Shown here one piece after another: positions 19,087 to 29,611 of a DNA stretch of 30,068 nt. Location: positions 5,044,441-5,074,508 of the forward strand of contig NC_049981.1 in NCBI RefSeq assembly GCF_000003815.2, given 5' to 3'. Below the pieces are notes generated by a model that was not told the DNA's origin, made no database searches, and was given only the letters and a program-made list of their open reading frames with translations. This DNA is from Branchiostoma floridae (lineage: Eukaryota; Chordata; Leptocardii; Amphioxiformes; Branchiostomatidae). The position numbers were made by a program, and so were the translations under genes. Each line of letters begins with the position of its first letter. The stretch's first letter is position 1.

Positions 19087-21220
19087 GATCGTTTTCACAA
19101 TGACGTCACAGTCGCGTTCGAACGTTCGAACGGCCATGTTGGATGATAAGCGGCTCGATCTCCACACGGCAGTGTGTTGCACGTGGTGGACTCGTACGTG
19201 GAAAGAAGCCTTTTTTATTCAGAAACGGACTGGATGTTTGCCGTGCTAACTGCGAGTTCCATAAACACAGGATACGGCCTACTCGCCGTTTCTATTCAAC
19301 AACATTACCTACAGTCCGTCCTCTTTTCAATAACTTGATTAAACCACTCTCCTACCAGCCCACCAACAGTAGCCCTGCCGCGGAGTTTGTGCATGCTTTT
19401 TAAAAATTTTTTGGGAGAAAGTTAGTTTCTGGTACAGGGTATGTCATGGACGTATACCATGTTACACGAAAACGTCAGCAAGCTTGTTCTATTTCTTTTT
19501 CATAAAACACGGCACGTCGCGTCCTGAGCTGTGAATGATATTTTCACCAGTACTGCCCCCGGTGTTCTGTCGATAATCAAGCGAGGATTAAAAATTGTTT
19601 GGCTTGTTCACGAGGAACGAAATTCGAACTTTTTTTTACCCACGATTGTGTAGCTGGTAGAACAAAACAAACTTTACCTAAGGCAAGACAAAACATGTCA
19701 ATGCGGAACTTACACGTGTTAACGGGCACAATACACCCCTCACGCGCATCTCAATCGTTGTGTCAGTTTTACGCTAGCTCAGCGCGGCCCAGTACGCTTA
19801 CCTAAAAGTATGAGGTGAGGTGTGTATTGTGCATACGACTGGTATGATCATATGAAGAAAAATGTCAATACGGACCTCATATGGACTTGATATATACGCT
19901 CGTGTGACTGCACCGGGANNNNNNNNNNNNNNNNNNNNNNNNNNNNNNNNNNNNNNNNNNNNNNNNNNNNNNNNNNNNNNNNNNNNNNNNNNNNNNNNNN
20001 NNNNNNNNNNNNNNNNNNNNNNNNNNNNNNNNNNNNNNNNNNNNNNNNNNNNNNNNNNNNNNNNNNNNNNNNNNNNNNNNNNNNNNNNNNNNNNNNNNNN
20101 NNNNNNNNNNNNNNNNNNNNNNNNNNNNNNNNNNNNNNNNNNNNNNNNNNNNNNNNNNNNNNNNNNNNNNNNNNNNNNNNNNNNNNNNNNNNNNNNNNNN
20201 NNNNNNNNNNNNNNNNNNNNNNNNNNNNNNNNNNNNNNNNNNNNNNNNNNNNNNNNNNNNNNNNNNNNNNNNNNNNNNNNNNNNNNNNNNNNNNNNNNNN
20301 NNNNNNNNNNNNNNNNNNNNNNNNNNNNNNNNNNNNNNNNNNNNNNNNNNNNNNNNNNNNNNNNNNNNNNNNNNNNNNNNNNNNNNNNNNNNNNNNNNNN
20401 NNNNNNNNNNNNNNNNNNNNNNNNNNNNNNNNNNNNNNNNNNNNNNNNNNNNNNNNNNNNNNNNNNNNNNNNNNNNNNNNNNNNNNNNNNGTTTGAACTT
20501 TCAGTATCAAGTGCAACGTTACAGTCTGTCGCAATAACGTCAGCGCTAGCAGCCCTGATTCGTATGTTTAACGTTAGTTGATCAACTGAATTGTAATTTT
20601 GTAAACAGACCTTTCTAATACACATGTTGACAAAGCCAAAATACGGAAAAAAGACGCGCGCACGAACTTTTTTAATACCACTATCCTGCTGGCCCCCACT
20701 TGCCTCACGGAGTTAGGGTCGGGGAAGCGCTAAATCTTGCCCCTTGTTAGGCAAGTGGACAGTGAGGGCCAGCTCGTGCGCGCATATGTTGTGGACTTGA
20801 TATATACGCTCGTGTGACTGCACCTGAAGTGAAAGGATATCACCCAGGGAAGCGGGCCAGGTACAGTGAGTGAATGATCCCGGTTTTTGTGAGGCCGCTT
20901 CACCGCGAACTCTAAACCACCGCGAACACTCCATTTCCCGCTATCGCAAAAGTAAATCCTCGCTATCGGCACCAGCATTAGATCGTTGAAAAAAGTGTCA
21001 TTTTTAAAAGTATATAGATCAAGACGTATTATTGCAACTTTGTCCTGATATCTAACCTTGACTACATCACTTAATGATTCACAGAATGGAGACAAAACAG
21101 CACACTTGAACCCGCAAGTAACTTTGCTGGTGCCGTTCTGTGTTCTAGTCATCCAGGTTATCATCCAACATGGCGCCCACGCGTGATCGAACGGTTTTCG
21201 AACGTTCTGTGAAAACGATC
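19087..21220. mobile_element. Family A element, copy B, nested in element C
   Basis: Both termini match element A (GATCGTTTTCAC ... GTGAAAACGATC) with TATA on each side (19083-19086, 21221-21224). The left 300 bases and the right 240 bases align with A, as do inner blocks such as GCCTCACGGAGTT and TCGGGGAAGCG. The GC-rich core of A has no visible counterpart, but the N gap lies in the middle. Confidence 0.8.
19919..20490. other. Assembly gap (572 N)
   Basis: An unresolved run inside element B. Any open frame spanning it is an artefact. The 32-base word starting GGACTTGATATATACG occurs at 19883-19914 and again at 20793-20824, either side of the gap. Confidence 0.99.
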
Positions 21221-21467
21221 TATAACGCCAGACCGGCTTACGCTAGAGCCACCTATTTTGGTGAGTTTTACAAATTTTCCATTTTTTCGTGTTGCCATGG
21301 CAACCGTTTGTTGACAGGCAGTTTTGCCCAAAATCACTATTTTTGGTTCTAACAATGCATTTTTAACATTTATTTGCTATATTACTGCTATTTTGTTACA
21401 TAGATAAAATCTTATATTATTTAGCATATCTTTCATAATTATATATGCATAAATTACGCTAATTTGG

Positions 21468-21891
21468 TGACGTCATCAGCCCAAAATCCAAGATGGCGGA
21501 CCGTATGGCCAGATCAAGAATAACAAGCTAATTATCCCTTAAAATTTGTAACTACCTTGTATTTTTTCATCAAAAACCATCGAAATGAATGAATTTAGTC
21601 TATTTTCATTGCCCTTTCTGATTCTTTGTTGCAAAAAAAAGTATTTTCAAAAATTCAAGGTGGTGGAGGATATCAAATGGTGGAGTCCAACTCGTACCTT
21701 AGATGTGCATGACGTCATTTTATGACGTCATTTTGACGTCATTGATGTTGCTATTGGCAACAGAAATCTTAATATAACATAATAATTCTGTTATCTGCAC
21801 TTGTTGTTACATTTTTGTAGCATAACTTGAAGTTTTCTGAGAAGACCATTTTTTCATGGATCCGGCCAATATAATCAAATTGATGACGTCA
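21468..21891. promoter_or_regulatory. Cluster of five TGACGTCA palindromes
   Basis: Perfect CRE/ATF-type octamers lie at 21468, 21710, 21723, 21734 and 21884, plus several TACGTCA variants nearby, all in the interior of element C. They could be binding sites for bZIP factors or structural repeats of the transposon. Function is not shown. Confidence 0.4.
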
Positions 21892-22088
21892 TAATTACGT
21901 CATCTTACGTCAGCGTAATGTCAAACGTCAAATACGTGTCAGATATTATGTCGATATTATGTCGTAAAAATTTGGTGGCCCTACGGCACGTCGTATTAGA
22001 GTTATAGGACTTAGAAGTGGAGGGCCTCAAAAGCCCCCCCCCCCCCCGGTCCAGGGATGACCAAAAAGCCCGGTCTGAATAGGGTTAA

Positions 22089-23780
22089 GCGAGGCTCGTG
22101 CGATCGCTGGTGAATAAATCTAGGATAATGGTTCTCCCATGATCTCTTGCACGCGGACAAAGTAACACAAAAGAAACGTTCCTCAAGAAAGGCAAGAAAA
22201 CAATAAATGTTGCTTATTTTGTTGTCGGAATCTTTTCAACCAATGAACGGAATGCGCGGGCATAATAGAAATGACACAAGAAAGGAAAGTGTGTCACAAA
22301 GCCAGCCTATATATAACCACAGGGGCCACAATGTCAGAATTACCCTTACATCCCCAGAAATTCAATATTTGTAAACAAACGGAAGTCGGGCGAACGTCGC
22401 CCGAACGATCACAGTTTCACCAAGATAGTTCATGCTCCGCTTTCACCATTGTTACCTTGTACTACATTTTGTATCTGCATACTTGTTCTATATACTGTGA
22501 CATGTTGTAATTAGCTCTCCGAATACATGTAAGTTACAAATAGAACTCGATGTCAGAATACGAGATTGACACTAAATAAATGTTGTCGTTCATAGTGCTA
22601 GATATTTACATACTCAATAACGTATGTTTCTCCCTATAGAATAAGTACAACCATATTTATTTAGTACTACAATCTACATATACTTTCTTATACTAGGCTT
22701 ACGTATATATCTATCAATACATAAATGAACAATAAAGCATCCTGAAAAAGTCAATACAAAAAACTCCCCCAAATTAGTTAGACCACTAACTCATAGTTTC
22801 AATAAGCAAAAAGTTGGCTCTCAGATTATTTAATTCATGTTTGAGATTTACCACATTTGTGGAAGAAATGACATGACAGGTGGCTATCACCATTTCAATG
22901 TGTCGATCCAGAGAGACCAGACTGTAAAGTTTGACCCACTTAAAATTGCTCAAAGTGTACTCCTCGTTAAGTGTGGATATTCTCCGAGCAGAGGTTTTGG
23001 TCCGGATCCAGTGGGCTAGGAGTGTCCATGTTTAATGTTTCTATCGAGCGAGCAGTAAGAAATCCCGGCCACTACTATCCACCCTGGACCCAACCTCTGC
23101 TTAGAAATTTAAGTGTGGCGGGTTAACGTGTGCATGTGGCAGGTTAACTATGTGAATGCTTAAACTTGTTAACAAATATGAATATGTATGTATGAATGTA
23201 TGTATGGGTTGACGTTTTTTAAGGCAATGACCCTAATTGACGCAGCCGCAGAAGGCCCAAAACGAGTCAATACAGTATTTTAGTCTATTTTCGACTTGTA
23301 GCAGGAAAATGTAAGAGAAATTTCATGTTGGTGAGACAGTGTAGGGTGCAGACGTTCAGATTAGGCAAAAAAAGGGTTTTGGTTTATTTTTTTAGCATGT
23401 GCTTACCCCTAATTCTAAGTGGTCAGTCCCTAACTTGAGGTCATGTCATCGGATGCCAAAATGGTGGCAAACTTGAGGGCTGCGGGACCTTCCGCTGGTC
23501 GAAATTTGATAAAAAATCAGACTTTTGGACACTTGAGATAGCGAGCTGCTGTGTGGGGTGAGTTCTTATGATCTGGAATGTTCACGGATGAGATTATGAC
23601 ACCCTGAACTTGACTATTTATGCATTATCGCCAAGACAGATTTTCATTAGTGTTCACTGCCCTTTAGATTACTCTTCATAAGGACTACCTATTGAGGTCT
23701 CCAGGAAGAATAGTTTGATGTACTCAACTAATGGAGGTTCCTGATAAACAAATAAACAAACAAACAAACAAACCTACCAT
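22089..23780. other. No recognisable gene
   Basis: Between the transposon nest and the transporter. It holds short frames without motifs, an imperfect inverted repeat around 22987-23101 (AGCAGAGGTT facing AACCTCTGCT), a few TATG/TGTA repeats near 23185, and an (ACAA)n tail at about 23743-23773 that may end an old LINE copy. Confidence 0.45.
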
Positions 23781-23965
23781 CGATATACAGTAAAACCTGT
23801 ACAAGTGACCACCTTTACAAAATGACCACCTAGTCATTGATATACAGTCAAAGCTGTACAAGTGACGCCCTCTACATAAGGACTAACTGGTAATTGATGT
23901 ACAGTCACTGTGACCCGTACTAGTGACCACATCTCCACAAGTACCACCTGGCCAATTGTTTCATA
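23781..23965 (+). repeat. Minisatellite, about three 57-61 base units
   Basis: Three degenerate units share the order GATATACAGT, CTGTACAAGTGACCACC, ACCACCT, ending AATT/CATT. It ends about 20 bases from the transporter stop codon, so on the minus strand it forms the start of the 3' untranslated region. Confidence 0.7.
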
Positions 23966-23985
23966 ACCTTGGTGGGTTCTTTACA

Positions 23986-24223
23986 CTACTCTTCGTCTAC
24001 AATGGCGTCCTTTTTCCGGAGGTTCTCCCCTTCCTCGATGGTAGACGGAAGCTTCTTTCCGACCGTTTCCGGCAGGAGCAGCGCCAGCAGTCCGGCGGCG
24101 ATCGACACCCCTCCGAAGATGACGTAAGGCATCGGCGCCCAATAGCTGCCCAGCAGATTCACGAACGGAGCGACCATGCCGCCGACACGAGCGCTCATGG
24201 ACGACATGCCGATCCCGATTTGC
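23986..24223 (-). CDS. SLC22 terminal coding exon (TM11-TM12, tail)
   Basis: It reads QIGIGMSSMSARVGGMVAPF, VIFGGVSIAAGLLALLLPET and VGKKLPSTIEEG, ending KKDAIVDEE and TAG. The acceptor is AAACACAG. Confidence 0.92.
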
Positions 24224-27200
24224 CTGTGTTTATGATCAAGTAACATGTTATCGATTAATCATTAATCATAAATTCCTTTGACATCATAATTATTTACATT
24301 TATCAATGCAGGGAATGCAAAAGAGTTGATTTTAAATCATTTATTGATTATATCAATTCCTTCGAAAATGTTGAAGGTCAGATTGCTAACAGGAGAGGGA
24401 AGATGGCGAAGCACCTAGGGAAGTGGGGGAAATTAGCTACAAATGATACATCAGTCTCTACTTGATTTATATTTTACTTAATACACATGTAGTTACGTTT
24501 CCTTTGTATATATGATTTATATGGTTTGGATGGTTCATCTTTTGTTCATGTTATGTAATGTTACTTGTGAATTAAAAAAATGGTATCGGTGCAACAGGTA
24601 TTACAGAGGAGACAAACATGTATGTACAGTCAAGGTAGAAGGTCCAGTCAAGCTTGTAATCGTCACTACTGAAAAAGGAACAACTGGCCAAATGTTTGAC
24701 ATATCAATGTAACAAATAACAAGCTGTTACAGAAAAGTACTTAACAGCAATACGTTTATGAAGGTTAGACAGTCGGCTAAACAATATCTAAATGCAATTC
24801 TTCTATTCCTAGTTAAAAATGGAGATTTGCTTCCGAAGATTTTGGCACCGCTATGCATCACAGAGAACAATAACAGTTCCTATGGGAACGTGATCTACAT
24901 GTTTTTGTATATTCAAATTTGTACCTGACAACTGTAGGGAAGATCTCCGCCGAGAAGACGTAAACAACAGCGAAAGAAGCGGTGATGCAGAACTTGCCGG
25001 TCATGGCCAGGGTTGTGGTCATCCAGCCGAGGTCTGTGAAATACATGCATTCATGAGATAAGGATTGACATGGTCCATTGAAAGCATACTTTAGAAGGGA
25101 ATCGATAGAGGGCGCTTCGTTATGGGAACAGTATCCAGCCGAGGTCTGTGGGTCATGAAGACAAAATGCTGACTCTATACGTATGTGAAAGGTCAGGAAC
25201 ATGAACAGGATAATGCAGTCTTAACGTTACTGATAAGATCCTGACTGACTACTTTCCCCAAACTGAAACGTTTCATTTTGCTCTTTGTAAAATCATATGT
25301 ACGCCTAGGGGATGAAGAACAAAGGGGTTAATCATAGCCCAAATAATGATTGTTCTTGATAATGATTGTTCTTGTCACAAGTAGTGGACAAAAAACATTT
25401 TGGTGAAGAGGGCCATCGTAGATGCCAGAATTTTACGTTGTCTTTTACCAATATGGCCGTTCTATTAAATGACATAGCCACGTGACTTCAAACACCAAAT
25501 CTCTTCGCACAAAATAGAGATTTAGAAGCCTGACCTAGTCTCGCGCTCTCTCACGAGATCGAGACTAGGTCACTCTCCGTGAGTAAGATGGACTGTCAGC
25601 CGTCGAAAATTTGGAGGTATGTACCTTACCGTTAAAACAGTCATTGCTTGAAGAAAATTTGAAGTAACAGCGATTTTAGAAAAACTTATCAGAGTGTGTT
25701 CGACGTACTTACGTTTGGGAATGAAGAAGGCCACGATACAGGCGACGCCTCCAAACAGAAGCATCAAGCATAAGGGCCAGCGTCTTCCGAACCTGCAACG
25801 GACACAGAAGTGTCATTAAAACGAAAATAGGCGTGTCATTTAATTATGTAAGGTAGCTGTGAAGCTATCTACAATCCAAATATCATGAAGATCCGTCAAC
25901 CCATTCCCGAGTTATTCCCCACTGAAGGTATAATGCAACTACGCATGCGTGGAAAAATTCCTGACATGCCCTTTCAAGTTCTGGAAATTCTTGTCAAACG
26001 GACGCTCTATACTGTTAGGCTCGGTCCATGAGGCGTCGCCAAAAACTTTTGTTACTGTAGCTCACATTCTATGCGTTTTCTAGAGTGTTTCTCTTCTCTT
26101 AGTTACGCTGTTAAAAAAAAGAAAAACAATAACATTTTCAAAATATATCGGTCGTCAAATCTGACAGATTTAGATTGGAAACATTATAAATACTATTTAT
26201 CTACCTCAATATGAAAAAACCTAAATGAGACACTACAAAAACACTGACATACTTACTTATCCAGAATGATAATGGAAATGAGGTATGCCGGGATCTCGAT
26301 GAAACCGGAAATGGCGAAGTTCAGGTACAAGTTCCCGCTCAGGGCGGCCGTGTTCAGGGAAATGCCGTAATATACGAACGTATTGACGACCCTGAGGACA
26401 CAATAAATAACCATCAATATTATCAAAAAGTTCAACGTCCAATTTTATGAATTAGATCTTTATAATTATAATTATTTTTCTGTTTGATTATTAGGTAATG
26501 TTGATTTGATTATATGGATGACATCCTATGGAAATCTTAAAAAGAACGCGTACGAATAAGAAAATAAAAGTTTGGCTAAAATAAAAAAGTTGCAATTGCC
26601 TTCATTATTATGAAATATAAGTTATCAGGAAGGTTGAACAAACGACAAAACACGCAAAACACTGAGTACAACATATTCTTAATTTTTGTTTTTCACATTG
26701 TCATCTTTGTCTTTGGATTTTTTGTTCATTCTATATATAGCTTCAACATCAATATCCCTCTTTCGATATTTTTTTTTAAAACTGCTCATTTTTTAAAACA
26801 TTTTTGCGCATTTTCCAGCTGCTTTATACAATTTACAGTATTATCGAAAATTGATACGGATATCATCAATATAATCAAATGAACATTGCCTTATCCAAAA
26901 ACAACATAACAAACAAAAATGCATGGCGTTTCACTGACCAGTTGAAGAAGATGTTGAGAGTCCACTTCCGAAGATTCGGGGTCCTGAACAGGTCAACAAA
27001 TGTGTAGAGCTTCTCTTTCTCCTTAGTCTTTTCCTCTGTCTTAAAGACAAACAATAAAGTACAATACAGGTTAACGTTTTAGTCGTCAATTAATAAAATA
27101 CTTACAATCAATTTCAATCAATTTCCTGAAAAAAAAAGCATTGTAGCATCAACCTTGTCTTTACTTTGTCTTTTTTTGGAATCTAAAACTTATCGTCACC

Positions 27201-29611
27201 ATATCTATCTTCTAAATGCAGACAAGATGGCTAAATTTTCAATATAAACACCATAAACGTTGTAAAAAGAATTGAAATGACAAAATATAGTTCAGACAAC
27301 AAATCAAGAAGTGAACTATAGTGTAGTAAAAGGGACACTAGTGTGGTAAACTCAGGTATCACTTACAAGTCGGCAACTACACTCATGAATTCCATAGCAG
27401 TGCCACTTTTGCAACAACTACAGAGTCATGGCTACTTCGCTAGTGTCATTCTACAAGCACAATCATAATGCTACAACACAACAATTTTTTTTCCATTTTG
27501 ATACAACTTTCCCGTAATGTTGACCATCTCCGAATGAAATAAAAATTCTTGTTTTCTAAAACTATATCATAAGAATTAAAATTAAAGAGCGCGCAGATGT
27601 CATTCATAAACTTTACTTGCTGTGGCCTAATTAAGAATTACAACAACACAATGGATCTACGTTCTGTATAAGCATATTTGTTCTGTACTGTATTCGAAAA
27701 ATACAAACTTCGATCACCTGGGTTAAAGGAATGGTGTCATGGAAGACCTCATCGGGTATAGTGACACTGGCGACCTCTGCTGCACTGCGCAAGATGGCGG
27801 CCGCCTCTTCGTGGCGACTTCTTGAGATCAGCCATCTTGGAGACTCGGGGACAAGCCTGGGGTGGATTCGTGATATATGCAAATAAGAAGAGATTCCGGT
27901 AGAGTGATTGGGTCAAAGGGTCAAAGGTGACTGGTAGTTGGTGGTGGCCCCCGTCCCGGGTCAATAATTGCAAACTCAACCCTATGCCTATCCCATATAT
28001 TAGAAGCATAAAAATGACCTACCACCTGAAAGATATCAAGAAACAAGAAGTCGTAGCAAAAGCAGATAGCATAAAGGCATGGATATAAATCAACATAATC
28101 GCCAAAAAATTAACGGGGTTAGAAAATAGAAATGAATATAGTACAATATGTGAAGAATGAAGAATCGTTGTACAGATGTATGAAGTGATATAAATAAAGA
28201 GAATCCATAATCATTGAACAAAGATTTCACATAAAAGATTTATACAAGAAAATAATAGAATGAATGAATGTTTACTGCAAGTTCTTAACTCTGGTGATTC
28301 ATTCAAATAAACTAAACTAAACAAAGCAAAAAAAAATTAGCCATTGAGATTGACTTCTTTTTCGTACATAGTAGAACACAAAGGATCCCGCCTCTTCGAT
28401 GATGTGTGGGTTTTGTGATGTAAGAGGAGGGTAGTTTTCTTTTTGTCTGTAAAAGTGGGGAGATAAGGGTGGAATTTGGTGGCCCAAAAAGCTTCTTTCT
28501 TGATCACAGTTTGAATTAAAATGGGGTTCGTCTTCTACCACATCTAACGTACAGTATTTAATAGAAAATTCAACAGACGCACCACCAGAAGGATATGAAG
28601 AACAGGTAAGGCATGGTAACTGCAATCTGCAGCCACATCCAGGTCCGGATGAGGTAGGCGATCCCGGACAGGATGACGTAACCGATCGCCCAGTAGATCC
28701 AGATCACCATCCCCACCAGGCTGCGCTTGTCGGGGGAAACCAGCTCTGTCGCTGAGGGGGAAGATGGAAAAGAAATAAATATTCACAGGTCTGGCCATTA
28801 TCTTCCTACGTAGGGACATTCAATGGCAAAACTGCCTGTCTGGATGTACCGTGCTTTCTCAACCGTCAGACTTAGTTCCTGACCGCCCTGCTTATAAACA
28901 TTAATGAGCTTACCCTTATACATGCGAGTTCCCTTTCGAAAACTGAAAGGCTATCTATGATTGGCTGACAGCTCGTTTGTGGCGACGCCCACAGGAACTA
29001 AGAGTGACGGTTGGGAAAGCAGGGTATGTCCATACAGGCGGTTTCGCTGTTGGATGTCCCTGCGTAGGAGGATGGGTCCGACCGACCGACCGAAATATCT
29101 GGACAAGCTTTGAAATATGATATTTTTGTTATTTCCTGATATTTAGGTTGTTTGGTTGGTTGCTCGTTTGGATGGTTAGGGGTTGTATTCAAATCTATTT
29201 CGGTCCAATTTAGGAAAACAGCTTCTTTTATTAATGGCATGATTGAAAAATAGCATGTAAATTTTTGAAATATAAGTCGTAATATGAACTAATGTATAAT
29301 TTGTTCACTAAGTTACGACAGAAAAAAAAGAACGGGATCAGAATATAAATTTAGTTGCAATCTATGATAGTGGACTCAAAATGTTCGCCAAGATTTGAAC
29401 GTCTCTTCATGTTTCTCTATGTGTGCGATCTCTGTAAACAACGACATCTAGCGTACCCATGACGAATGGCACAAGAACAGAGACCATGGTGCATGCCGCT
29501 ATGACGGCGCGGAAGGATACGAAGGCGGCGTAGTTCGGTGAGAAAGCACAGATGATCCCGAACATGTAGTCGATGGCGAGAGAAGCCAGCAGTACCGGTT
29601 TTCGGCCCCAC
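23986..29611 (-). CDS. SLC22-type organic ion transporter (MFS), 5' part outside window
   Basis: Eight exons, read leftwards: 29611-29457, 28751-28583, 27856-27718, 27039-26939, 26391-26257, 25792-25713, 25033-24925 and 24223-23986 (stop). All junction phases agree, giving about 375 residues. Family signatures in order: RWGRKPVLLASLAIDY and FGIICAFSPNYAAFVSFR, the WIYWAIGYVILSGIAYLI membrane segment, PESPRWLISRSR, the LFRTPNLRKWTLNIFFNW then VVNTFVYYGISLNT stretch, KFGRRWPL, MTTTLAMTGKFCITASFA, SAEIFPTVVR, GIGMSSMSARVGG and LPETVGKKLP. These place it among plasma-membrane transporters of organic cations, anions or carnitine. Substrate class cannot be read from the fragment. The N-terminal helix and the large extracellular loop are missing, beyond 29611. 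No lesions are seen. Confidence 0.9.
24244..24924 (-). other. SLC22 intron, no separate gene seen
   Basis: An AT-rich intron between the last two exons. Short plus-strand frames here have no motif. Confidence 0.5.
24925..25033 (-). CDS. SLC22 exon (TM10)
   Basis: It reads LGWMTTTLAMTGKFCITASF then AVVYVFSAEIFPTVV. The acceptor is ATTTCACAG and the donor GTCAG|GTACAA, phase 2, which forms an Arg with the next exon. Confidence 0.9.
25531..25572. repeat. Hairpin with perfect 13-bp arms in an SLC22 intron
   Basis: TGACCTAGTCTCG at 25531-25543 pairs with CGAGACTAGGTCA at 25560-25572 around a 16-base loop that itself holds CGAGAT. It may be a small MITE or a structural remnant. Confidence 0.6.
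25713..25792 (-). CDS. SLC22 exon (second GRR loop, TM9)
   Basis: It reads FGRRWPLCLMLLFGGVACIV then AFFIPK. The acceptor is CGTTGCAG and the donor AAAC|GTAAGT, phase 1. Confidence 0.9.
26257..26391 (-). CDS. SLC22 exon (TM7-TM8)
   Basis: It reads VVNTFVYYGISLNTAALSGN and LYLNFAISGFIEIPAYLI. The acceptor is TGTCCTCAG and the donor GATAA|GTAAGT, phase 2. Confidence 0.9.
   Translation of the reverse strand, partial: GRQYVRILRHFPEHGRPERELVPELRHFRFHRDPGIPHFHYHSG
26939..27039 (-). CDS. SLC22 exon (end of central loop)
   Basis: It starts with a charged stretch TEEKTKEKEKLYTF, then VDLFRTPNLRKWTLNIFFN, entering TM7. The acceptor is TGTCTTTAAG and the donor AACTG|GTCAGT, phase 2. Confidence 0.85.
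27718..27856 (-). CDS. SLC22 exon (PESPRWL, intracellular loop)
   Basis: It reads LVPESPRWLISRSRHEEAAA and VTIPDEVFHDTIPLTQ. The acceptor is CACCCCAG and the donor CAG|GTGATC, phase 0. PESPRWL is the best-known SLC22 signature. Confidence 0.9.
27910..27930 (+). promoter_or_regulatory. Possible nuclear-receptor half-site cluster in an SLC22 intron
   Basis: Three AGGTCA-like hexamers in a row: GGGTCA, two bases, GGGTCA, one base, AGGTGA. That gives a DR2 and a DR1 arrangement 54 bases upstream of an exon (plus-strand orientation). HNF4 acts through direct repeats on mammalian SLC22A1. Activity here is inference only. Confidence 0.25.
28583..28751 (-). CDS. SLC22 exon (TM4-TM6 region)
   Basis: After TTCCCCCTCAG it reads TELVSPDKRSLVGMVIW onward to TMPYLFFISFW. 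The donor TGGTG|GTGCGT completes a Trp across the junction. Confidence 0.85.
29457..29611 (-). CDS. SLC22 exon (TM2-TM3 region)
   Basis: The acceptor CTCTCCAAG and the donor ATGG|GTACGC bound it. It enters in phase 2 and leaves in phase 1. It holds the first MFS loop motif (RWGRKP). Confidence 0.85.

Larger units (their letters stand above)
19029..22084. mobile_element. TTAA-flanked, piggyBac-like non-autonomous element C
   Basis: The ends are CCCTATTCAG and CTGAATAGGG, each flanked by TTAA (19025-19028, 22085-22088). That is the target and terminal pattern of piggyBac-type elements. The inverted ends extend past a G/C run and GGCTTTTGAGGCC/GGCCTCAAAAGCC. The left arm is split by element B. 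Beyond B, at 21225-21260, the arm resumes (ACGCTAGAGCCACC) and pairs with CTACGGC-type sequence near 21980-22000. No transposase frame is visible. Confidence 0.75.

Noticed and set aside
19798-20625. Long open frames of 228-275 codons on both strands
   Set aside because: They consist mostly of N from the assembly gap.
27749-28009. Minus-strand 86-codon frame over the PESPRWL exon
   Set aside because: It is out of frame with the SLC22 exon, which is strongly supported by motif and phase.
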